A stretch of 64,000 bases of DNA, from positions 1,364,001 through 1,428,000 of the forward strand of contig NZ_OZ241747.1 of assembly GCF_965201005.1 (NCBI RefSeq). Reading direction: 5' to 3'. Both the position numbers and the translations under genes were made by a program. This document shows positions 16,395 to 25,502 of the stretch, one piece after another. The DNA comes from Mucilaginibacter_A sp965201005. Its GTDB lineage: Bacteria; Bacteroidota; Bacteroidia; Sphingobacteriales; Sphingobacteriaceae. The notes beneath the pieces are model-generated. The model had not been told where the DNA came from, searched no databases, and worked only from the letters and a program-made list of their open reading frames with translations. Position 1 is the stretch's first letter. Every line of letters starts with the position of its first letter.

Positions 16395-16787
16395 ATGACT
16401 GTTATCGAAAGTAAAGTTTTGATTGATGCACCAGAAGCGTCTGTATATAATTTTTTGGACGATCTAAACAATCACCAGCAACTGATGCCGGAAAACATTA
16501 TCGGCTGGACATCAACCCGGGATGAAGCGCGTTTCCAAATCCAAAATATGGCAAAACTGGTTTTAAAAGTCAGCAGCCGGAACCCAGACGAAATCCTGAT
16601 CAATGCCATTGAAAATCCGCCTTTTCCGCTTGAATTAAAATGGGCGTTAAAAGAAGCATCGGCACAAACTGAAGTTATGTTTACCATTTCTGCAGATATG
16701 AACATGATGATGAAAATGCTGGCCAAAACACCGCTGCAAAAACTGGCCGACCATGAAACGGCACGTTTAAAAGAACTGGTAAATTAG
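16395..16787 (+). CDS. SRPBCC (START-like) family protein
   Basis: 130 aa from ATG 16395; an in-frame start inside pyrE is unlikely. Features: TVIESKVLIDAPEASVYNFLDDLNN at the N-terminus in parts VLIDAPEASVY and FLDDLNN, as in polyketide-cyclase/START-like proteins with a hydrophobic ligand cavity. Ligand unknown. Codons 84-91 (LKEASAQT) are written by a copy of the 12-bp motif (16648-16659), and 22 bases there are identical to a stretch in the copper ATPase at 42681. Confidence 0.75.
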   Translation: MTVIESKVLIDAPEASVYNFLDDLNNHQQLMPENIIGWTSTRDEARFQIQNMAKLVLKVSSRNPDEILINAIENPPFPLELKWALKEASAQTEVMFTISADMNMMMKMLAKTPLQKLADHETARLKELVN

Positions 16788-16874
16788 CTTGTAAAAGCAG
16801 TGTCAGTTTTGCTGCAGCAGTCTTCTGAAAGATTTGTAATTACGTATCTTGGTTGATAATCACAAACAAAATTT

Positions 16875-17552
16875 ATGTTAATCAATCCGAAAATGTATAA
16901 TCTGATCGTTGCCTCATTATTTTTTGCCGCGTGCGGACAGGCATCTTCCAATAATTTAACTTCTGCTGAAGGGCCAGGAAAAGATGCCGTACGAAAAATA
17001 TCCGTTACGGCACCAAAAGGCAAAGCCGTTGCCGCTTTTGCAGAAGGCTGTTTCTGGTGTTCTGAAGAAATTTTTGAAGATGTGGCAGGCGTGGATTCTG
17101 TGATTTCCGGTTATTCCGGCGGCCACACACAAAATCCGACTTACGAAAAAGTAAGTACCGGCACAACCGGTTATGCAGAATCAGTGCTGGTTTATTATGA
17201 TCCGAAAAAAGTTTCTTACCCGGAATTGTTAAAAGTTTTTTACGCTTCGCATGATGCAACAACTGTAAACGGACAAGGGCCGGATATGGGCACACAATAT
17301 CGTTCGGTTATTTTTTATGCCAATCCAACTGAAAAATCATTGGCAGAAACAGCTAAAACCAATGCCTTAAAATCAGGTATGTTCCAGCGTGCCATCGTTA
17401 CAGAAATATCACCGCTGAAAGATTTTTACCGTGCCGAAGAATATCACCAAAATTATGCAAAACACAATGGCGATAATCCGTATATCCAAAATGTATCGGA
17501 ACAACGTTTTGAGAAATTTAAAAAAACTTACAAAGGCAAGCTGAAACAATAA
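16875..17552 (+). CDS. msrA: Peptide-methionine (S)-S-oxide reductase MsrA, lipoprotein
   Basis: 225 aa with a lipobox FFAAC (Cys about residue 21), so an exported lipoprotein. The catalytic GCFWCSEE (nucleophilic Cys about 58), GYSGGHTQNPTYEKV and MGTQYRSVIFY are complete. It repairs S-epimers of methionine sulfoxide in envelope proteins. Either ATG 16875 or 16893 can serve as start. Directly followed by a hairpin made of two opposed motif copies. Confidence 0.93.
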   Translation: MLINPKMYNLIVASLFFAACGQASSNNLTSAEGPGKDAVRKISVTAPKGKAVAAFAEGCFWCSEEIFEDVAGVDSVISGYSGGHTQNPTYEKVSTGTTGYAESVLVYYDPKKVSYPELLKVFYASHDATTVNGQGPDMGTQYRSVIFYANPTEKSLAETAKTNALKSGMFQRAIVTEISPLKDFYRAEEYHQNYAKHNGDNPYIQNVSEQRFEKFKKTYKGKLKQ

Positions 17553-17560
17553 AATTAATT

Positions 17561-17596
17561 TCGATACTGTTTTTATGCCGATAAAAACAGTATCGA
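17561..17596. terminator. Perfect palindrome of two motif copies after msrA
   Basis: TCGATACTGTTTTTAT, loop GCCG, then the exact 16-base complement. The arms are the TAAAAACAGTAT class at 17564 and 17582. Nine bases after the msrA stop, so probably acts as a terminator in both directions. Confidence 0.8.
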
Positions 17597-17656
17597 AAAC
17601 TATTATAGCAAAACATAATTTCAGCATCAGCAGTTAACAAAGCAAACGCAAACCTG

Positions 17657-18634
17657 ATGCTTACTGCTCATCCCATACAAAAAATTGTAATTTTCCGCGC
17701 CTTACAATTAGGCGATTTGTTGTGCTCGATACCTGCTTTCCGGGCATTGCGCACCACTTATCCGGAAGCAAAAATCACGTTAGTTGGTTTACCCTGGGCA
17801 GAAAGCTTGTTGACCCGCTTTCCGGATTATTTTGATGCTTTTATTGCTTTTCCGGGTTATCCGGGTTTGCCCGAACAGGAAATCGACCCGCAGAAAACAA
17901 CTGCTTTTTTACAGCAGGTGCAGGTTGAGAAATTTGACCTAGCTTTACAAATGCAAGGCAACGGCTCCATTGTAAACCCTTTGGCAGAACTATTTGGGGC
18001 TTTTTATACAGCCGGTTTTTATCTTGAAGAAGATTATCGCCCCAACCCATTATTTTTGAAATATCCTGAAGGTATTCCGGAAATTGAACGCCATTTGTTA
18101 CTGATGAACCACTTAGGAATCCCTTCTGTGGGTACAGAACTGGAGTTTCCGATCAATAGTTTTGATCGTGATGCATTTGATCAGTTAAACCTGCAAATCA
18201 TCCCGCAAAAATATATTTGCATCCATCCCGGCTCGCGGAGTTTGGCAAGGCAATGGCCGCCTGTTTATTTTGCACAACTGGCCGATTATTGTCAGGAACA
18301 AGGCTTTGATGTCATCATTACCGGCACAAAAGACGAAGCACATTTGGCAGCAGAAGTGATGCAGCACATGAAACACGAAGGATATAACATGGTTGGGAAA
18401 ACTACTTTGGGCGCAGTTGCTGTTTTGATTAAAGATGCTTTTGCGCTGATCTCTAACTGTACAGGAGTATCACACATTGCCGCGGCTTTCGGCACGCCGA
18501 GTGTGGTAATCAGTTTACACGGAGAGCCGGAACGCTGGTCGCCTTTAAATCAAACCAAACACCGCACAATTGATTGGACTAAAACACCAAAATTTGAACT
18601 GGTAATGGCGCAGTTAACAGAGGTTATCGTATAA
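17657..18634 (+). CDS. Glycosyltransferase family 9 (heptosyltransferase-like)
   Basis: 325 aa. GT9 signature: FRALQLGDLLCSIPAFRALR near the N-terminus, ICIHPGSRSLARQWP (about 188-202) at the donor site, VIITGTKDEAHLA, and LISNCTGVSHIAAAFGTPSV (about 261-280). These enzymes transfer heptose or related sugars during lipopolysaccharide core or lipid-linked glycan synthesis at the inner membrane. Not in a recognisable LPS cluster here; acceptor unknown. Confidence 0.85.
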   Translation: MLTAHPIQKIVIFRALQLGDLLCSIPAFRALRTTYPEAKITLVGLPWAESLLTRFPDYFDAFIAFPGYPGLPEQEIDPQKTTAFLQQVQVEKFDLALQMQGNGSIVNPLAELFGAFYTAGFYLEEDYRPNPLFLKYPEGIPEIERHLLLMNHLGIPSVGTELEFPINSFDRDAFDQLNLQIIPQKYICIHPGSRSLARQWPPVYFAQLADYCQEQGFDVIITGTKDEAHLAAEVMQHMKHEGYNMVGKTTLGAVAVLIKDAFALISNCTGVSHIAAAFGTPSVVISLHGEPERWSPLNQTKHRTIDWTKTPKFELVMAQLTEVIV

Positions 18635-18663
18635 TTTCCAAAACTATTTTTTTAAAAAATATC

Positions 18664-18813
18664 ATCCTGTTCAGATGTATTTGAAAAAAACCGGATGCTT
18701 CTTTTAGCACTATAAATTAAGCGGCTTGTATTAATAGTGCTAAAAATTTAGTTTTTACCAAATTTTAGGTGGTAAAAGAAGCATTCTGAAAAACAATAAA
18801 ACATAAACAGGCT
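18664..18813. repeat. Composite ~150-bp inverted element, copy B
   Basis: Left outer arm TCCTGTTCA ending 18673, inner copies 18695-18706 and 18773-18784, right outer arm TAAACAGGCT at 18804-18813. Inner-to-outer spacing 33 and 31 bases. Lies between the glycosyltransferase and the terminator at 18830. Confidence 0.85.
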
Positions 18814-18829
18814 ATTAAAAAATCCAATA

Positions 18830-18863
18830 AAAAAGGTTGCTTCATTTTTTGGAGCAACCTTTT
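18830..18863. terminator. Bidirectional hairpin terminator
   Basis: AAAAAGGTTGCT, loop, AGCAACCTTTT. A 10-11 bp stem with A- and T-tracts between convergent genes (glycosyltransferase on +, repeat protein on -). Confidence 0.8.
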
Positions 18864-18898
18864 GTGGTTTTAATCAAACCTTCCAAAATACATCTAAA

Positions 18899-19321
18899 TT
18901 ATCTTTTTGGTGAGGTTGAAGGCGTTGTACTAGTGCCGGTTCCGGTTGTACCGTTGGTCTGCATACCAGCTGTACCTTTTCCTGACTTGCGGTCAGACAT
19001 GTGATTTCTGTGCATTCTACCGGTACTTTTCATTTTACCGTTTTCCATTTTGCCACTTTTCATTTTGCCGTTTTCCATCGTACCTTTATCATGCATCGTT
19101 CCTTTACTACGCATCGTGCCATGATCTTGCATTGTTTCAGTTTCTGTGTTGGTGCCCATTTTGCCGTTTGTGGCAGTACCCGTTCTCATTGTACCATTAT
19201 GGGTGGTTCCGGTATGGGTTCCAACTGTACCGTTTGTTCCGGTTTGGGTGGTTTGAGCTGATGCGTTTTGCACTCCCCAAGCGAATAAACCAACCAGCAT
19301 TGCTAAACTTATCTTTTTCAT
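18899..19321 (-). CDS. Secreted low-complexity Thr/Gly/Met/Lys repeat protein
   Basis: 140 aa. A clean signal peptide (KKISLAMLVGLFAWGVQNASA, cut after ASA near residue 22) precedes a mature chain of degenerate short repeats: TGTNGT, TMRTGTATNGKMGT, GTMRSKGTMHDKGTM, ENGKMKSGKMENGKMK, ending TGTGTSTTPSTSPKR. No known domain. Met occurs every 3-6 residues together with several His and Asp/Glu, a composition seen in periplasmic copper-binding Met/His-rich proteins, but plain low-complexity envelope protein is equally possible. Monocistronic with a terminator at 18830. Confidence 0.7.
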   Translation of the reverse strand: MKKISLAMLVGLFAWGVQNASAQTTQTGTNGTVGTHTGTTHNGTMRTGTATNGKMGTNTETETMQDHGTMRSKGTMHDKGTMENGKMKSGKMENGKMKSTGRMHRNHMSDRKSGKGTAGMQTNGTTGTGTSTTPSTSPKR

Positions 19322-19400
19322 AATATTATTGTTTTGTTACTGTTAGAACTACTGCTATCTGCTTTTAGTTTTGATTATTTTTGAAGATTATACTTTGCAA

Positions 19401-20327
19401 CTAAAATTTTACACCTCGCAAAAAATCTTCAATGTTCATCCGTTTTTTGCCTTCCAGCTGTGCTTCTTTTATCGATATAAAACCATCATTGCAGGCAAAT
19501 TTTAAATATGTTTTTTGATCGGTGACAAATTTCCCGGCCTCTGTTTCAGGATCGATCAATTCTTTTTCTGCCCGGAAAACTTTAAAAACTTTATCGTTCA
19601 AAAACGTGAAAGCAGTTGGGTGCGGGCTCATTCCGCGGATAAAATCATAAACCTGCGCGGTTGGCTGCTGCCAGTTGATCAGACAATCATTTTTAAAAAT
19701 TTTTGGTGCCGGTTTCAGTCGGGTGTTTTGATTTTGGCCGATCAATTCCTGCTGCGGAACTTCTTTGTATTGATTTTCAGAAACCAGTTCAACCGTTTTT
19801 AGCAACAGTGCAGCACCAATTGTCATCAACTTGTCGTGCACATCACCGGCCGTATCTGTTTCCAAAATGCTTGTTTTATCGGTCAAAATCACGTCGCCTG
19901 TGTCAATTTCCTGCTTCAAAAAGAACGTGGTAACACCGGTTTCTTTTTCACCATTGATAACAGACCAATTAATCGGGGCCGCACCACGATATTGCGGCAG
20001 CAGCGAAGCGTGCAGGTTTATTGTGCCTTTTGGCGGCATATTCCAAACCACTTCCGGCAACATCCTGAAAGCTACAACCAGTTGTAAATCAGCCTGTAGC
20101 CCTTTCAATTCAGTAATAAAACCCTCATTTTTTAATTTTTCGGGTTGAAGGACTTTGATACTGTTTTTAACGGCATATTTTTTAACTGCGGATTCTGAAA
20201 GCTGCTGGCCTCGGCCGGAAGGTTTGTCTGGAGCGGTAACTACGGCAACCACGTTCATTCCGGCTTTAACCAGGGCATCCAGCGAAGCTACGGCAAACTC
20301 CGGCGTGCCCATAAAAACTATTTTCAT
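19401..20327 (-). CDS. fmt: Methionyl-tRNA formyltransferase
   Basis: 308 aa. Formylates initiator Met-tRNA with 10-formyl-THF. MKIVFMGTPEFAV at the N-terminus, VVTAPDKPSGRG, the formyl-transfer motif LHASLLPQYRGAAPINW (about 107-123) and TGVTTFFLKQEIDTGD are diagnostic, followed by the C-terminal OB-fold. Starts 1 base after the stop of namZ, so co-transcribed with it. A one-mismatch motif copy (19460) and an exact one (20158) lie inside. Confidence 0.95.
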   Translation of the reverse strand: MKIVFMGTPEFAVASLDALVKAGMNVVAVVTAPDKPSGRGQQLSESAVKKYAVKNSIKVLQPEKLKNEGFITELKGLQADLQLVVAFRMLPEVVWNMPPKGTINLHASLLPQYRGAAPINWSVINGEKETGVTTFFLKQEIDTGDVILTDKTSILETDTAGDVHDKLMTIGAALLLKTVELVSENQYKEVPQQELIGQNQNTRLKPAPKIFKNDCLINWQQPTAQVYDFIRGMSPHPTAFTFLNDKVFKVFRAEKELIDPETEAGKFVTDQKTYLKFACNDGFISIKEAQLEGKKRMNIEDFLRGVKF

Positions 20328-20328
20328 G

Positions 20329-21555
20329 CTATTTGTATAAAGTATATTTTGGGCGCATCGCCTTATAATTGCTCAGACCCGGTTCCCAACTTTTACGGAT
20401 TTCTTTTTCACTTGCACCTGCCAAAATTTGTTGTTTAAAAGCAGCAACCCCCGCCAGATAATCAATATTGCCGATCTGTTTGCTTTGGCTGCGGTCAAAA
20501 AACCTGCTTTTGTCCGGATAAGCTTTGTACAAATCCATCATCCATTTCAGGTTAAGTTTTCCGTTCCGGCGAAGTTTTTCTGTGTTGTAATCCCGCAGAT
20601 CTAAACCAAAACAAGTTTCGTTCTGGTGCAGCGGTGTTTCAGATTTTCCCGGAATACTCACCGGCGTAAAAGAAAAATCATATAAACCCTTCAAATCCGG
20701 GCTTCCCAAAACCGTAAATGGCATGTAGGTGCCGCGGCCCTGGCTAACCGTTGTGCCTTCAAACAAACACAAAGACGGGTACAACAAAACCGATTGCGGC
20801 GTATTCAAATTGGGCGAAGGGTTGACCGGCAGCGTGTAAGCCATGCCATGCGCGTAGTTTTTTACGGGGATAATTTTAATATTGCAGTGCAGATTGTTGG
20901 GCAGCCATCCTTCGCCGTTGATCATTTGTGCAAATTCGCCAATCGTCATGCCGTGCGTCACCGGGACCGGAAAGCGGCCGATTCCGGATTTCAGCTTCAT
21001 GTCCAGTACCGGGCCGTCAACATAATCATTCGGGTTCGGGCGGTCCAGGATAATCAGCGGTTTGTTGTTTTCGGCGCAGGCTTCCATCACATCGGCCAGT
21101 GTGTTGATGTTGGTGTAAAAACGGCAGCCCACATCCTGGATGTCAAAAACCAATAAATCAACCGAATCCAGGTCTGTTTTAGAAGGTTTTCTTTTCCGGC
21201 CGTACAGCGAAATAATCGGGATACCGGTTTTCGCGTCCACTTCGTCTGTTACTTTGGCACCGTTGCTGGCATTTCCCCGAAAACCGTGTTCCGGACCAAA
21301 AATTTTGCTGATGCGGATGTTCAGCTTTAACAAACTATCCGCGCTTGGTGTTAAGTTTTTCCCGATGACGGAAGTTTGGTTGACCACCATTGCAATATTT
21401 TTACCGCGCAAAAGCGGCACGTACAATTCGGTTTGATCGGCACCCGTTTTGATTTTGGATGATTGCGCAGCACAAAAAAAGGGCGATAAAAACAGCATCG
21501 CAATGCATACAAAAACTGGGTTGTGGCTTATGATCAGGTTTGGTTTTTTTTTCAT
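20329..21555 (-). CDS. namZ: Exo-beta-N-acetylmuramidase NamZ (DUF1343)
   Basis: 408 aa with an N-terminal signal peptide (CIAMLFLSPFFCAAQ, about residues 17-31). The DUF1343 core is complete: VVNQTSVIG, FGPEHGFRG (with the family's GPEHG), LVFDIQDVGCRFYT, ILDRPNPN and VPVTHGMTIGE. The family (GH171) removes non-reducing-end N-acetylmuramic acid from peptidoglycan fragments, i.e. cell-wall recycling in the periplasm. Followed directly by fmt. The motif copy 21487-21498 codes for AMLFL in the signal peptide and another copy sits 10 bases before the start (21565). Confidence 0.88.
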   Translation of the reverse strand: MKKKPNLIISHNPVFVCIAMLFLSPFFCAAQSSKIKTGADQTELYVPLLRGKNIAMVVNQTSVIGKNLTPSADSLLKLNIRISKIFGPEHGFRGNASNGAKVTDEVDAKTGIPIISLYGRKRKPSKTDLDSVDLLVFDIQDVGCRFYTNINTLADVMEACAENNKPLIILDRPNPNDYVDGPVLDMKLKSGIGRFPVPVTHGMTIGEFAQMINGEGWLPNNLHCNIKIIPVKNYAHGMAYTLPVNPSPNLNTPQSVLLYPSLCLFEGTTVSQGRGTYMPFTVLGSPDLKGLYDFSFTPVSIPGKSETPLHQNETCFGLDLRDYNTEKLRRNGKLNLKWMMDLYKAYPDKSRFFDRSQSKQIGNIDYLAGVAAFKQQILAGASEKEIRKSWEPGLSNYKAMRPKYTLYK

Positions 21556-21702
21556 TTGATGTGGATGCTTCTTTTATCGGGTAAAAATCAGGATCGATCG
21601 AACCAAAACTAAAGGATTGTTCTTTCCCGAAACTAATGGTTGATACATTTTCAGCCTAAAACTGCATCTTTGCGCTGATATAAAAAAATCAGGGACCGAA
21701 TT

Positions 21703-22923
21703 TTGAACATCGCCACTTTTATTGCCGGCCGCATTTCCTTCCGCAGCAAGCGCACGTTTTCCAAAATGATCGTGCGCATCGCCATCACCGGTATTATGCT
21801 TGGTTTGGGCGTGATGATTTTGAGTTTGGCCATTGTAAAAGGTTTTAAGCAGGAAATCCGCGAAAAAGTAAGAGGTTTTTCGGGCGATATCCAGATTGTG
21901 AAATACGATCTCAATGCTTCCTACGAAAATTCCCCGTTTTCGGCCGATCCGGTTCTGGTTCAGCAAATTGCAGCCAACCCGAACTTTAAACACATCCAGC
22001 CATTTGCCACCAAACCGGCCATTATTAAAGCGCATGATGCAATTGAAGGCGTGGTTTTGAAAGGAGTTGACCAAAACTATGATCTTTCCTTTTTCCGGAA
22101 AAACATGGCTTCCGGCCGTGTAATTGATTTTAAAGATTCGGTATCGGCACAAGCGCAGATCATGATTTCGCAATATACCGCCAACCGTTTGAACCTGAAG
22201 GTTGGCAATGATTTCCTGATGTATTTTGTGCAGCAGCCGCTGCGCAAACGCAAGTTTAAGATCGTCGGGATTTTTAATATCGGGGTAGAAGAGGTAGATA
22301 AAACGTATGTGATCGGTTCGTTGCCCTTGATCCGGCATTTAAACAACTGGCAGAAAAACGAAGTTGGCGGCTACGAATTAAGCGTGCCGGATTTTAATAA
22401 CTTGCAGGCATCCACCAACGCGCTAAGCGATATTTTGCCGGTAGAACTGAAATTTTTTACGGTGCAGCAGTTTTACCCAACTATTTTTGAGTGGCTGGAT
22501 TTGCTGGACGTAAACACGCGCGTGATCCTGATTTTGATGCTTGTGGTGGCCGTTATCAACATGATTTCTGCTTTACTGATCATGATTTTAGAACGTACCG
22601 GCATGATCGGGATGCTCAAAGCATTGGGTGCCAGCAACTGGAGCATCCAGCAGATGTTTTTGCTCAACGCGCTGTATTTAATTGCTGCTGGCTTGTTGCT
22701 GGGCAATTTATTTGGTGTCGGGCTGAGTTTTTTTCAAAACCATACGCACTTTTTCAAGCTCGATCAGGCATCGTATTACATGAATTTTGTACCGATCCAG
22801 CTTGAACTGCAAGACGTTTTGTGGTTAAACCTGGGCACGCTGGTGGTTTGTGTTTTGGTGCTGCTCGTCCCTTCGATGCTGGTGAGTTCTATTTCACCGG
22901 TAAAAGCCATTCGTTTTAAATAA
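21703..22923 (+). CDS. ABC transporter permease, LolC/LolE (FtsX-like) family
   Basis: 406 aa. Start appears to be TTG 21703 (NIATFIAGRISFRSK follows, the usual family beginning). One TM helix at about 20-45, a large periplasmic domain (MacB-PCD-like, 50-255), then three TM helices (about 270-300, 320-345, 370-400) with the FtsX signature MILERTGMIGMLKALGAS. LolC/E pull lipoproteins from the inner membrane with the ATPase LolD, which is not in this window. Transcribed divergently from namZ-fmt. Confidence 0.87.
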   Translation: MNIATFIAGRISFRSKRTFSKMIVRIAITGIMLGLGVMILSLAIVKGFKQEIREKVRGFSGDIQIVKYDLNASYENSPFSADPVLVQQIAANPNFKHIQPFATKPAIIKAHDAIEGVVLKGVDQNYDLSFFRKNMASGRVIDFKDSVSAQAQIMISQYTANRLNLKVGNDFLMYFVQQPLRKRKFKIVGIFNIGVEEVDKTYVIGSLPLIRHLNNWQKNEVGGYELSVPDFNNLQASTNALSDILPVELKFFTVQQFYPTIFEWLDLLDVNTRVILILMLVVAVINMISALLIMILERTGMIGMLKALGASNWSIQQMFLLNALYLIAAGLLLGNLFGVGLSFFQNHTHFFKLDQASYYMNFVPIQLELQDVLWLNLGTLVVCVLVLLVPSMLVSSISPVKAIRFK

Positions 22924-22933
22924 GCTTTTGCAG

Positions 22934-23650
22934 ATGCTTCTTTTACCGGATAAATTTTATGATGCAGAACACAAAGAAATCGTTTCGTTAAAAAATGAAA
23001 CGGCTTTGCTGGAAGCTGAACTGAATTTGCTTGAAACAGCTATTGCAAATTTTCAATCCGAAATCCGGCTGGAACTGGCTGCACAAATTTTGCTTTTTCG
23101 GGAATTGACGGACATTTATAAAAACCGGAAAAAAGCCAAAAAACAAAAACGGATGGAGCAGAGAAAACGCGGCAAAAACTACAAACAGCCGGTTGGTTTA
23201 AAGCGGACCGATGCTTCTTTTACCACCGAAAATTTGGTTTCGGCCGATGAACGGCAGGAGATAAAACGATTGTACAAAGAAGCCATTTTGCAGGTTCATC
23301 CCGATAAACTGACCGATGCAGACGAAGCTTTACACCAACTGGCAACTGCGCTTACGGCCCAGCTCAACGGGTTTTACAACAGCGGCAACCTCGAAGAACT
23401 GAACCGCTTGCATCACGATATCACCAGCAAAAAACCGGTTGCAGATAGTTTTGAAAAAGAAAATAACTGGCGTTTGACCGTCCGTTTTTTACAGCAGCAA
23501 AAGCAGCAATTAAGGCAGGATTTGCAGCAAATAAAAGCAAGTGAAATTTACAATTTGTACAACAGCAATAATGATACTGATTTTATAATCAATAACTTAA
23601 AAATTCAATTTGAAGCACGGATTGAAGCGCTAAAAAAACGCACAAAATAG
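22934..23650 (+). CDS. J-domain (DnaJ-like) protein with N-terminal coiled coil
   Basis: 238 aa. Residues about 15-75 are charged and helical (coiled coil, then a Lys/Arg-rich run KNRKKAKKQKRMEQRKRGK). A J-domain-like segment follows with EIKRLYKEAILQVHPDKL (His-Pro-Asp, about 118-120), then another helical region. It probably stimulates an Hsp70 ATPase; client unknown. The likely ATG start is itself the ATG of a motif copy (22934-22945), 10 bases after the LolC/E-type stop, and a second copy (23211) codes for DASF. A TTG at 22928 is an alternative start. Confidence 0.75.
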   Translation: MLLLPDKFYDAEHKEIVSLKNETALLEAELNLLETAIANFQSEIRLELAAQILLFRELTDIYKNRKKAKKQKRMEQRKRGKNYKQPVGLKRTDASFTTENLVSADERQEIKRLYKEAILQVHPDKLTDADEALHQLATALTAQLNGFYNSGNLEELNRLHHDITSKKPVADSFEKENNWRLTVRFLQQQKQQLRQDLQQIKASEIYNLYNSNNDTDFIINNLKIQFEARIEALKKRTK

Positions 23651-23708
23651 TTTCCACACAAACCTTCCGGTTAAATGTTGAAGCCTCAGCCTCAATCAAA
23701 CGCAAAAA

Positions 23709-24458
23709 ATGGCAAGCAACAATATAATTTCTGCAGCAATCAACCCAAAGCAAAACCTGGTTTTACTGCATTATTTTGGCGGATCAGCAGCAAGCTGGCA
23801 ATGGCTGATTCCGTTTTTGGAAAACGATTTTAACTGTATCGCACTGGATTTGCCCGGCTTCGGTGCAGAACCACCTTTAAGCGATCCATCTATCGGCGCA
23901 CTTACTTCTTTTACCAGACAAAAATTAGAGGCGATGAACATAGAATCTTATGTGCTGGTCGGCCATTCGATGAGCGGGAAAATTGCGGTAGATATGGCGG
24001 CCAATGATCCGAATTTTGCCATCAAACAATTGATTTTGATAGCACCTTCGCCACCAACAATAGAGCATATTTCGGATGAAGAACTGCAAAAAATGCTTAA
24101 TCACCCCAATTTGGGGCAGGCAGAAAACACGGTCAAAAGCATCACCATTAAGCCGATAACTGAAGATCAGCGGGATTTAATCATCCAAAACAACCTGCAA
24201 ACTGATAACAAAACCTGGGATTGGTGGTGTTTAAAAGGCACAAAACACTCGATTGCAGATGATGCGGCACATCTTTTTTTGCCCATAACGGTTATTGCTT
24301 CACAAGATGATCCGGCCATCAGTTTCAAAAGTATTTTGCAGGAAGCAATTCCTAATCTTCCTGACGCTAAGTTGGTTACCACAAAAGGTGTGGGGCATTT
24401 AAGTCCGATAGAAGTGCCCGGATGGCTGGCTTCGGAAATTAAAAAAGCAATTGTTTAA
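23709..24458 (+). CDS. Alpha/beta hydrolase
   Basis: 249 aa. LLHYFGGSAASW (oxyanion loop, about 19-30), DLPGFG, nucleophile elbow VGHSMSGK (Ser about 86), the acid region ASQDDPAISF (about 200) and VGHLSPIEVP with the catalytic His (about 231). Typical soluble esterase/haloperoxidase-like fold; substrate unknown. Same strand as the J-domain gene, 58 bases downstream. The following 192 bp (24459-24650) show no feature. Confidence 0.83.
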   Translation: MASNNIISAAINPKQNLVLLHYFGGSAASWQWLIPFLENDFNCIALDLPGFGAEPPLSDPSIGALTSFTRQKLEAMNIESYVLVGHSMSGKIAVDMAANDPNFAIKQLILIAPSPPTIEHISDEELQKMLNHPNLGQAENTVKSITIKPITEDQRDLIIQNNLQTDNKTWDWWCLKGTKHSIADDAAHLFLPITVIASQDDPAISFKSILQEAIPNLPDAKLVTTKGVGHLSPIEVPGWLASEIKKAIV

Positions 24459-24650
24459 GCTGAAAGAAATGACCGGTTTACGCAGCAGTATAAAACCTCA
24501 CTAAAAGTTGCAGGTTATGGTTAAGTATTGGAAAGCAGCTTCCGGCGGACGGATAATAAAAGGCTTAAAAAAATCCAGCATACAAGCCTTGGACTGTTGG
24601 AAAAGTACAATAAAAATTTTTAAAAGATTGTATTTTCATCATAATCTGGA

Positions 24651-25448
24651 ATGAACAGCATCCGCAAAATACGTTTTTTTGAATTTGAAGATCAAACCTG
24701 GTTCCCAAACGTGATCCGTTCCGGCATGACAGATTATTTGCGTTACCTCATCCGTTATCTAAATGTTTATCAGCCGGTTACGTCTTTGCTGCTGGAAGTT
24801 TTGCACCAAACAAAACAAAACCATCTGATAGATTTAGGTTCTGGCGGAGGCGGCGCGATCGGGCACATCCATCAAAGCCTGAGTTTACAATCGCCCCAAA
24901 AAATTACGGTTACTTTAACTGATAAATTCCCGAACCTGGCCGCCTGGCAACATATTCGGCAAAAAACAAATAATGCCATTGGTTTTTATGCAAAGCCGGT
25001 TGATGCTAACCATGTTCCTGCCTGTTTGAACGGTGTGCGCACGTTGTTTTCGGCAGCACATCATTTTAAACCGCAACAACTGACTCAAATCCTGGCTGCT
25101 GCGGTTGCTGCGGAAAAAGGGATTTGTTTATTTGACGGCGGCAGCAAAAGTGTTTGGATGTTTTTAGGCGCGATTGTTTTTCCCCCTTTGTTGTTATTTG
25201 CTTTAACACCGTTTTTTCGTCCGTTCAAAATCTCACGTTTGATGCTTACTTATTTGGTCCCGGTGATCCCGTTTTGTACCGTTTGGGATGGCTGCATTTC
25301 GCTGTTAAGGCTATACCGTCCGCAAGAATTTTTGCAGATGGCCAATTCTGTTTCCGCAGAAAATTACACCTGGAAAGCCGGACATGTAAAAAACAAATTG
25401 GGGCTGCAGGTTGCTTATTTGATCGGTTATCCAAATGCAAGCCGATGA
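24651..25448 (+). CDS. SAM-dependent methyltransferase-like protein with membrane segment
   Basis: 265 aa. A class I motif I is visible as LIDLGSGGGGAIGHI (about 62-76), followed by TVTLTDKFPN (acidic/adenosine-binding strand). A long hydrophobic stretch at about 175-195 (FLGAIVFPPLLLFALTPFF) suggests membrane association. Catalytic substrate unknown. A motif copy follows 11 bases after the stop (25460-25471). Confidence 0.65.
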   Translation: MNSIRKIRFFEFEDQTWFPNVIRSGMTDYLRYLIRYLNVYQPVTSLLLEVLHQTKQNHLIDLGSGGGGAIGHIHQSLSLQSPQKITVTLTDKFPNLAAWQHIRQKTNNAIGFYAKPVDANHVPACLNGVRTLFSAAHHFKPQQLTQILAAAVAAEKGICLFDGGSKSVWMFLGAIVFPPLLLFALTPFFRPFKISRLMLTYLVPVIPFCTVWDGCISLLRLYRPQEFLQMANSVSAENYTWKAGHVKNKLGLQVAYLIGYPNASR

Positions 25449-25502
25449 ATTTTAGGTGATAAAAGAAGCATGTTCGTTGCCCGACACAAAACTTAACGTT
25501 GT

